The notes below the pieces were generated by a model. The model ran no database searches. It worked only from the letters and a program-made list of their open reading frames with translations, and was not told where the DNA came from. A stretch of 9,267 bases of DNA from positions 1-9,267 of the forward strand of contig CAYSIX010000173.1 of the NCBI GenBank assembly GCA_964431205.1. Reading direction: 5' to 3'. Positions 1-6,038 of this stretch are shown here, one piece after another. The position numbers and the translations under genes are program-made. Position 1 is the first letter of the stretch, and each line of letters starts with the position of its first letter. Source of the DNA: CAYSIX01 sp964431205. Lineage in GTDB: Bacteria; Planctomycetota; Phycisphaerae; Phycisphaerales; Phycisphaeraceae.

Positions 1-736
1 AGAGCTTGCCGGCGTCGAGTGCGGCGGCGACCTGATGGACGAAGTTGAGCCCGGCCATCTGCTCGTGGGCGAACTCGGGGTTGACGCCGACCATGTCGGG
101 GTGGTCGAGGGTCTGGATGAAGGCGAGGTAGGAGCCGGTGACGGCGTTGTAGATGTGGCCGCGGGGCTCGTTGGGCTTGGCCTCGAGGGCGAAGCGGTAG
201 CCGAGCTTGTTCTGCTTGTTGTAGTGGCAGGCGAAGTTGAGGGCCTGGCGGGTGCGTTGAATGGCGAGGACGGGGTCCTTGGCGGCGTCGGTGTCGGTAC
301 CCTCGCGTCCGCCCCAGACGACGTAGATTCTGGCGCCGAACTCCTTGCCCAGCTCCATGGCGCGCAGGGTCTTCTGGATGGCGTAGGCGCGGACGTCGGC
401 GTCGTTGCTGGTGTAGGCGCCGTCCTTGAAGACGGGGTCGGTGAAGAGGTTGGCGGTGACCATGACGGTCTTGAGCCCGGTGCGTTTGAGCGCGGCCTTG
501 AAGTCCTTCTTGATCTGAGCGGCCTCGGCGTCGGTGGCGTCGATGGGGATCAGGTCGTTGTCGTGGAAGTTGACGCCGTGGACGCCGCCGACCTCGCCGA
601 GCAGGTCGACGATCTCGGCGGGCGCCAGGGGCGGTCGGGTGGGCTCGCCGAAGGGGTCGCGGCCGGGGTTGCCGACGGTCCAGAGGCCGAAGGTGAACTT
701 ATCGGCGGGCGAGGCGTCGAAGGGGGAAGCGGGCAT
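1..736 (-). CDS. xylA: xylose isomerase, N-terminal 245 residues (partial)
   Basis: Converts D-xylose to D-xylulose (and glucose to fructose) in the cytoplasm, using two divalent metal ions. The minus frame is open from the ATG at 736 to the window edge, giving 245 residues; relatives of this type have about 385-390, so the C-terminal third, with the last metal-binding aspartates, lies outside. The protein closely follows the Streptomyces-type enzyme from its start (DKFTFGLWTVG at 12-22). Visible active-site parts are FHDND with catalytic His58 and Asp61, WGGREG at 141-146, metal ligand Glu185 and catalytic Lys187 in EAKPNEPRG, and Glu221 and His224 in NPEFAHEQMAGLNF. Start choice: GGAG lies six bases before the ATG. 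The middle residue of the usual FHDDD is Asn here, but the catalytic pair is kept. It is divergent from the large gene starting at 1015. Family identity is certain from the motifs; the in vivo substrate is inferred. Confidence 0.95.
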   Translation of the reverse strand, partial: MPASPFDASPADKFTFGLWTVGNPGRDPFGEPTRPPLAPAEIVDLLGEVGGVHGVNFHDNDLIPIDATDAEAAQIKKDFKAALKRTGLKTVMVTANLFTDPVFKDGAYTSNDADVRAYAIQKTLRAMELGKEFGARIYVVWGGREGTDTDAAKDPVLAIQRTRQALNFACHYNKQNKLGYRFALEAKPNEPRGHIYNAVTGSYLAFIQTLDHPDMVGVNPEFAHEQMAGLNFVHQVAAALDAGKL

Positions 737-866
737 GCGGAGCTCCGATCAAAGGGGTACGGCTCGATGAAAAGCGATGTCAGAAAGCGGCCGGGACGAA
801 GCGGCAGTGTGTCGCAGGGGTGGGAGGACGTCAAGGCGGCGTGGCGGGTGCGGGAAAACGGCAAGG

Positions 867-884
867 GTCTGGTTTTGGCCAGAC
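867..884. promoter_or_regulatory. inverted repeat in the divergent xylA upstream region, possible operator
   Basis: A perfect six-base inverted repeat, GTCTGG-TTTTGG-CCAGAC, lies 131 bases upstream of the xylA start and about the same distance before the large plus-strand gene. Its position between two divergent starts would suit an operator or a small hairpin. No regulator gene is visible and the arm is short, so the role is only a suggestion. No convincing -35/-10 pair was found for either gene in 737-1014. Confidence 0.25.
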
Positions 885-944
885 GCGTCGACCGGGTAGG
901 ATGGTGTGGGCGAGACCGACGGACCTGGGGCGGTCCCGGGGCCG

Positions 945-985
945 GTCACGTCGAGTCCGTCTGTCGAAGCGGACCGTCGCGTGAC
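945..985 (+). promoter_or_regulatory. two-tier stem-loop just upstream of the large gene
   Basis: GTCACG (945-950) pairs with CGTGAC (980-985), and inside it GTCCG (955-959) pairs with CGGAC (970-974) around a ten-base loop, leaving a small internal loop of 4 and 5 bases. The structure ends 29 bases before the ATG at 1015, so it would fall in the 5' leader of the large gene. No T-run follows it, so it is not a typical terminator. No known riboswitch class was recognised. Confidence 0.3.
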
Positions 986-1014
986 GACGGCGCTCCTTTC
1001 CCCGGGTGTGGCTG

Positions 1015-4000
1015 ATGAACGTGCAAGCGAGCTGTCGGCACTGCCGAGCGACCTTCAATGCGCCCCAGGGGCTGCTGGGCCAGACGGTCAAGTGCCCCAA
1101 CTGCGGGGCGGCGATCACCCTGGCGCGATCGGAGCAGGACGCGTCGGCGGACGCGGCGGACCTGTCGGCGATGGAGCGTTCGGCGATGCTGGACGCGTTG
1201 ATGGAGACGTCGTCGTCGTCGGGGGTGCACACGGCAGCGCGGCGGGGAGCACGGCGTTCCGCAAGCTGCCGAAGGTCAAGCGAGGCAGGCGCCGGCGGCG
1301 TGGGGGCGCCGAGTCGGACGAGGAAGCGGCGTCGGCGCCCAGCGGCGCGGTGGAGATGTGCCCGCGGTGTGGGGAAACCCCGACCACGGGCGGCCGCGTG
1401 TGTCAGAACTGCCTGTACGAGCTGCACACGGGCGAGCGGCTGGGCGCGAGCAAAGGGTTCCGGTTCACGCTGGGATTCGGGGTGGCGTTGGCGCTGGTGC
1501 TGCTGGCCGGGGGGTTGGGGGTGTACCTGGTGACGACGATGGGCGGCACGCGAAGCCGCGTGGCGAGCGAGTCGCGGGCGAACGCGGCGGAGCGCGCGGC
1601 CGAGCCGGCGGCGCGGACCCAGGCGGTGCGTGCCGAGCGGGTGTGGTCGGCGGCGGGGGCGGCGGACGTGAGCCCGATCGCGCTGGAGCGGACGGCGGTG
1701 CGGCTGCGGTGGGAGCCGCAGGGCCCGCGGCACGTGTTCGAGATCGAGCTGGCGCCCGAGCCGGGGGCGATGAACCAGTTGCGTTCGGACACGCACGTGG
1801 TGCTGTGGCGGGCGACGGGGGCGGGCGGGCCGTTCACGCAGGTGGACCGGGCGAACGTGGACTCGCTGGACACGGCGACGGGGACNNNNNNNNNNGACGC
1901 TGCGCTTCGAGGTGTACGACGCGACGGCGGCCGAGGCGGGGGTGAACGCGGTGCACTACCGGCTCAGCGGGTTTGACAGTGACGATCGGCGGCTGTTCGA
2001 CGCGCCGCCGGCGCGGGTGCCGGTGATCGTCCCGCCGCGGCTGGACGGGCTGCGGGTCAAGTGGGAGCCGATCGACCCCGACGGCGAGCTGCCGGAGGTG
2101 CGTTGCGTGTTCACGCTGGCGACGGCGGGCTGGCGTCACGTGGTGCTGGAGCAGGTCAGCGGAAGCGCGGCGGGGATCAACCAGCGTTTGCCGGCCCCGC
2201 CGATCAACGCGCCGGTGCGCGCGGTGATGGTGGCGTCGCTGCCGTCGTGGCTGGAGTTCGCCGGTCGCGAGGGCGGGCGGTGGCGATCGCAGCGGATCGA
2301 GCACGTGATCGACCAGCAGAGCGGCGACGCGCCGCGCGGGGTGGTCCCGACGCTGGAAGAGGGCGAGCTGGCGTTCCGGTTTGCCCCGGACGAGTCGGCG
2401 TTCGAGGACGTGCGGGTGGGCGAGGGTTCGGTGACGTTCCGGCCGGCGGGCGGCGGCGAGGCGCAGACGCTCGAGGCCCCGCCCACGCCGGCGCCGCGGC
2501 GGGTGACGGCCACGCCGTTCGACCACGCCGTGCGCCTGAGCTGGGACGCGACGGCGTTGCGTGCGGGCCGGTCGCGCTTCGACGCGCCGGTGCGCGTGGC
2601 GGTGTACCGGTACGACGACGAGCAGACGCCGGTACCGAAGCTGCTGGCGACCCTGCCGCCGGACGCCGACCGCTACACCGACACGACGGCGCCGAACGGC
2701 TCGCCGTGCCGGTACGAGCTGGCGGTGGTGCGTGAGGATCAACGGCGGTTGGACCCGCTGCTGGAGGTCCGCGCGTGGGTGGAGGGGGTGGGCGAGACGC
2801 CGCTGCGGATCGCGGCGTCGCCGCGAGTGGCGGTCGGGCCGGTCGTGCCGCACCCGGCGCTGGATCGGTTGAACGTGGCGCTGGGCCCGCACGAGCTGTG
2901 TTACCCGGACACGGGGGTGGCGGCGGCGCAGGTGATCGACGCGCTGCTGGCGGCGTTCGAGTCGCGGCCGGGCACGGCGATGCTCGACCGCCAGGCGATG
3001 ATGGTGCACAGCGCCCGCTCGGCGACGGGCGTCGGGGCGCTGGGCGCGCCGGCGCACGTCGTGCTGCGCCTGGTGGACGAGACGGGTCCGGACGGCAGCC
3101 GCCTGGCACTGTGGGCCACCGACCTGGTCACGGGCGAATCGCGACGGCTGGCCGAGGCGGCGCTGCGCGACCTGCGGCCCGACGCCTTCGCCACCGCCGC
3201 CGACGACTACCTCGCCCCACGCGCCGCCGACACCGACGCGCCGCCCTACACCGTCACACCCGGCCGGCTGGTCTTCGGCCCCCTGCACCCGGTCGACGAG
3301 GCGCACCTGTACCACGCGGCCGAGGACGTGGTCACGGCCCTGGCGGCGCAGGTCGAGCGCGCCGGGATCGAGCCGCGCGTCGTCGTGGCGCTGGGCGGCG
3401 GCGGCGCGGGCGCGCTGCCCGAGCCGACGGACGTGCTGATCACCGGCTGGGTCTGGCGGAACCGCCAGCACGGCGCGGGCGTGCTGATTCACGCGATGGA
3501 GCGCGCCACCGGCCGCGTGCTCTCGACGTTCAAGGCGGCGGAGCTCAACGACGAGGCCGAGTCGGGTTTCCGCCAGTGGTGCGCGGCGTTGCGCCTGGCC
3601 GAGGGCGCCGAGTCCGAGGCGATGGCCGTCGCGGGCGAGCGATCGGGCCTGCTCGACGCCGAGCTCGACCTGCCGCCGCTGCACCCGGTGTGGCGGCAAC
3701 TGACCATCGGCAGCGCGTCGAGCGTCGTGCTGGCCAGCGCCGCCGCCGCGGGCGCCGAACCCGACGACGCCGTCACGCTCGCCCTCGGCCTGGCCACGCC
3801 CCCCAGCCTCCGACCCACCGAGCCGCCCCGACGACGCGACCCCTACGACCCGCTCGCGCCCGTCCGGCCCATCGCCGCACCGCCCTACCCGCCCATGTTC
3901 GACCGCTGGACCGAGGCCTACGGCCGGTACGTCCGCGACGACTTCGACGCCTTCCAGAAGTCCATCGAACGCATCGGCGAGCTGCTGCGCGATCGCGGCG

Positions 4001-4800
4001 CGTTCGTCCCCCGCCTCATCGTCCGCGGCCGAACCCGTTACGACGGCTCGACCCCCATGGACAGCGCCGGGCGCCTGAGCACCTCACCGGTCGCGCTGAA
4101 CCTGCGCCAGTTCGTCCAGATCGGCGGGTCCGGCGTGCCGCTGGTCGATTACCGCTCCGACCTGGCCGACGCCTTCCGCCGCCGGCCCTGGACGCTCTAC
4201 CACGCCTGGCGGCACGTGCCCGCCTCCATCGCCGAGCCGTTCCTCAAGGCCCAGTGGGTCGGCGTGACCGAGCAGGGTTACGGCCGCCCGCCCGTGCTGA
4301 CCCGTGGCCGCGTCACCGTCCCTTCGCTCGACGTCTACGTCGCCACCGTCCTGCTCTCGGAGATGGGCAACGGCGCCGCCATCGGGTTCCGCACCCAGGC
4401 CCGCGCCCTGGCCGACCGCGTCTTCACCGAGTCGATCAGCGGCGGCGGACGCCACGCCAGCGACGCCGGCGCCGCCGCCATGCGCCTGCTGCTGTTCGAG
4501 AACGACCGCGACGCCGTCCGCCTCCTGCAGAGCCCCGAGCTGATGCGGCTGCACGTCACCGTCCCGTCCGACCGGGCCGCCGACACCCTCCGCCTGCTGC
4601 TCGACCGCGTCGGGCCCGCCGCCTGGGCCTGGGCCCAGGACCAGCCCGACGCCGACTGGTCCGCCCTCGTCTTCCGCGACGCCGACGAGATCGCCATGTT
4701 CCTCGAGATGCTCCCCGGCGCCCTCGAGCCCGGCGTCGAACGCCAGCTCCGCGCCTGGCTGGGCATGACCAGCACCCGCTCGGCCGAAGTGACGCCGTGA
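1015..4800 (+). CDS. large double-zinc-ribbon, single-span membrane protein of unknown function; frameshifted and gapped here
   Basis: One gene appears spread over two frames. From ATG 1015 the first frame codes a zinc ribbon (Cys7, Cys10, Cys27, Cys30). Near 1221-1250 coding moves by one base into a frame with a very basic linker (KVKRGRRRRRGG), a second zinc ribbon at 1359-1410 (CPRC and CQNC) and a hydrophobic helix at about 1458-1541. After ten Ns (1886-1895) it continues from 1897 in the first frame to TGA 4800. The exported part, over 1,050 residues, has a fibronectin III-like segment (about 2488-2733) and two stretches resembling CsgG/TolB-type lipoprotein domains (about 2845-3180 and 3295-3600), then a C-terminal region I do not recognise. 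Zinc ribbon plus membrane helix is common in planctomycete envelope or regulatory proteins. Function is unknown. Two adjacent genes are unlikely, because coding quality ends in one frame where it begins in the other. Confidence 0.7.
1213..1250 (+). other. frameshift zone in the large gene
   Basis: Upstream of here the ATG-1015 frame codes a normal zinc-ribbon protein and then a Ser-rich run. Downstream that frame turns into Arg/Cys/Trp-rich nonsense, while the frame one base back becomes sensible (basic linker, second zinc ribbon, membrane helix). The zone holds a repeated GTC tract ending in a run of five G (1221-1225) and a run of four G (1244-1247). One extra G in the five-G run would join the frames. 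A sequencing undercall is the simplest reading; a real mutation is possible. No good X-XXY-YYZ slippery site is present. Confidence 0.7.
1886..1895. other. ten-N assembly gap inside the large gene
   Basis: Ten undetermined bases interrupt the coding sequence within a predicted beta-rich domain. The frame before the gap (positions divisible by three) and after it (codons from 1897) differ, so the true gap length is probably not ten, or bases at its edges are wrong. The amount of missing protein cannot be judged from the window. Confidence 0.98.
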
Positions 4801-4879
4801 CGCGGCGGCCGGCGGCCGCGGCCACCACCGTCTCGACCCCGTTTCGCTTCGTGTGCGTAGCCCTCCGTCCGGGGATAGC

Positions 4880-4902
4880 ACAGTGTCAGACACGGACACT
4901 GT
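4880..4902 (+). repeat. nested palindromes containing GTGTCAGACAC
   Basis: ACAGTGTC (4880-4887) and GACACTGT (4895-4902) form a perfect eight-base inverted repeat around AGACACG. Inside it GTGTC-A-GACAC (4883-4893) is itself a palindrome, so two hairpins exclude each other. GACACTGT occurs again at 5289-5296, near the end of the following gene. Short palindromes of this type recur as dispersed elements in some bacteria; no transposase is present here. The site marks the left edge of the lower-GC island. Confidence 0.5.
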
Positions 4903-4915
4903 TGCGGAGCCGCAA
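4902..4915 (+). promoter_or_regulatory. hairpin holding the ribosome binding site of the 134-residue membrane protein
   Basis: TTGCGG (4902-4907) and CCGCAA (4910-4915) are perfect reverse complements separated by AG. The only Shine-Dalgarno-like sequence for the ATG at 4920, GGAG at 4906-4909, lies at the tip of this hairpin, so folding could hide it. The preceding palindrome at 4880-4902 shares its last base with this stem, so the two structures stack directly. Translational control is an inference. Confidence 0.35.
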
Positions 4916-4919
4916 TGAA

Positions 4920-5324
4920 ATGCTGAGAAAGGTAATTCATCCTGGACACAAAGTTCCCCTCGTAGTTGGGATAATTACGACGGTGGTCCACACACTCATC
5001 GTATTGATAGTGGCATTGGTTATAGCCAAGGACCTTCATGATGGGTACCCGGAGTCTGTCATGATCTGGCTTGTGTTCATGGTTCTCGATTTCCCAGTAT
5101 CTCTGATCGCACTGGGGTGTGAGTATGTGAGGAATGACTTTCTACAGTGGCAGTTTTCTCCGATCATGGAGCATATTGGTATCTATCTACTGTATTTTGG
5201 AATATTGGGAGGCATTCAATACTTTGTCGTTGGGGTTGGATTGTCCGTACTCTGGAGAAGAGTATTCAGTCGGCGACCTGCCGACCGAGACACTGTCCGG
5301 CAGCGTTGCAGCACACCCGGCTAG
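4920..5324 (+). CDS. small integral membrane protein, unknown family (134 aa)
   Basis: Unrecognised protein of 134 residues. Hydrophobic segments lie at about 12-36, 46-67 and 82-112; the last is long enough for two spans, so three or four membrane helices are expected. The C-terminus is short and basic (WRRVFSRRPADR) and would face the cytoplasm by the positive-inside rule. Start: the ATG at 4920 opens the frame that holds all the hydrophobic segments and has GGAG ten bases before it; the ATG at 4915 stops after three codons. Base composition is clearly lower in GC than the flanking genes and codons end more often in A or T, which suggests acquisition from elsewhere. A lipoprotein gene follows 16 bases after the stop, probably in the same operon. 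The role may be in the envelope, but no function can be assigned. Confidence 0.75.
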   Translation: MLRKVIHPGHKVPLVVGIITTVVHTLIVLIVALVIAKDLHDGYPESVMIWLVFMVLDFPVSLIALGCEYVRNDFLQWQFSPIMEHIGIYLLYFGILGGIQYFVVGVGLSVLWRRVFSRRPADRDTVRQRCSTPG

Positions 5325-5340
5325 ACAAGCAGCCTGAGTC

Positions 5341-5799
5341 ATGTCAGCAATAACACACAGGGTGAGTGTTGGCGGACTGATGACGCTTGTTGTGGCTCTT
5401 GTCACGGCTTGCACGTTGCCTCCGGCCAATGTTGAGCTCAGCGAGGCGCGTCACTCTTTTTCCGCCAACGGGCGCGAGCGACCAGCGCCACCACTGTCGC
5501 GAGAACTTCTTCAGCGTCTTCGATCGCTGGACTGGTCGGTGGCTGTCTGTGAGATGAACGCGGCAGACGCGGTTCCCAGTCATGAGGATCAGCAGAATCT
5601 GGTGCCTGTTTGTATTTGTCCTCGATTGTCGGTTGCTGCGGACGATACGAGACTGCTTGTGTTCTTCGATCCCGCCAGGAATGCTGTGTGGGTCGTGAAG
5701 CAGGCGGGTTACAGCGGGGCCAGGCAATGGTTTGGCCCTGCGATCTTGAATGAGCCACGAACACGCGAAGGGGACATGCTGCTCTTCCGCGGCCCTTGA
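5341..5799 (+). CDS. small predicted lipoprotein, unknown function (152 aa)
   Basis: A 152-residue protein with a type II signal peptide: short polar start with one His and one Arg, hydrophobic stretch at about 10-22, and lipobox Val-Thr-Ala-Cys with Cys24 as the lipidated residue, followed by TLPP. The mature part, about 129 residues, has a hydrophilic N-terminal half and then hydrophobic stretches that suggest a compact beta-rich fold (LLVFFDPARNAVWVVKQAGY at 107-126). Three further cysteines (70, 91 and 93) could form a disulfide. No catalytic motif was recognised. It begins 16 bases after the small membrane-protein gene and shares its lower GC, so the two were probably acquired and transcribed together. 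No strong Shine-Dalgarno sequence precedes the ATG, which fits translation coupled to the gene before it. An alternative start is Met14, but that would shorten the signal peptide. Confidence 0.75.
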   Translation: MSAITHRVSVGGLMTLVVALVTACTLPPANVELSEARHSFSANGRERPAPPLSRELLQRLRSLDWSVAVCEMNAADAVPSHEDQQNLVPVCICPRLSVAADDTRLLVFFDPARNAVWVVKQAGYSGARQWFGPAILNEPRTREGDMLLFRGP

Positions 5800-5821
5800 C
5801 CAGACAAATGCGAATGCCCCT

Positions 5822-5856
5822 TCGGCGCCGTCGGTTGTCGTTCAACGCCGCGCCGA
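5822..5856 (+). terminator. possible terminator of the island operon
   Basis: TCGGCGC (5822-5828) and GCGCCGA (5850-5856) form a perfect seven-base stem 23 bases after the lipoprotein stop. The loop is long (21 bases) and no T-run follows, so it is a weak candidate that could also act in the opposite direction. Confidence 0.25.
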
Positions 5857-5954
5857 CCGCTGCATCCGGTTGATCCGGCCGATCCGGTGATCCTGTCCAA
5901 CGGGATCGACCGGAGACCGCTGCATCCCGCCGATCCGGGGGTCCGGTCGAATCC
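5855..5954. repeat. degenerate 9-bp tandem array, core ATCCGG, with a 13-bp direct repeat
   Basis: GACCGCTGCATCC occurs at 5855-5867 and again at 5915-5927, sixty bases apart. Each copy runs into units of about nine bases beginning ATCC: ATCCGGTTG (5864), ATCCGGCCG (5873), ATCCGGTG (5882), ATCCTGTCC (5890), then ATCCCGCCG (5924), ATCCGGGGG (5933) and a decayed unit to 5954. It lies between two convergent genes. Both strands can be read through as low-complexity peptide, but neither frame looks like a gene. Similar 9-bp arrays are known as intergenic minisatellites in bacteria; the function is unknown. Confidence 0.6.
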
Positions 5955-5987
5955 ACGGGCGGGGGCGGTGATCGCGGTCGGGGATTG

Positions 5988-6024
5988 AGCCGGGGTTGCG
6001 CTCGTGCCTCGCGTCGCCCCGGCT
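5988..6024 (-). terminator. possible terminator of the DUF4914-like gene
   Basis: AGCCGGGG (5988-5995) and CCCCGGCT (6017-6024) are perfect eight-base arms around a 21-base loop. The structure starts 15 bases beyond the stop codon of the minus-strand gene. No U-run follows in that direction, so it would be a GC-rich, imperfect intrinsic terminator or a processing site. Confidence 0.4.
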
Positions 6025-6038
6025 TGGTTGTTGAGTGA

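Noticed and set aside
806..834. TTGACG with a 17-base spacer as xylA promoter
   Set aside because: The -10 position reads CACACT, too far from consensus to support a call.
35..1015. Long open frame on the plus strand opposite xylA
   Set aside because: Val/Gly/Asp-rich shadow typical of GC-rich antisense; the xylA motifs on the other strand are unmistakable.
1221..1228. Programmed -1 frameshifting in the large gene
   Set aside because: G-GGG-GTG is a poor slippery heptamer and no strong downstream stem-loop or pseudoknot was evident; an undercalled G is simpler.
1834..3699. 621-codon open frame on the minus strand opposite the large gene
   Set aside because: Arg/His/Gln-rich low-complexity translation with no domain; antisense shadow.
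2775..4919. Frame that runs through the large gene into the small membrane-protein gene
   Set aside because: The first part is Arg/Ala/Pro-rich nonsense; only the part from the ATG at 4920 is a real gene.
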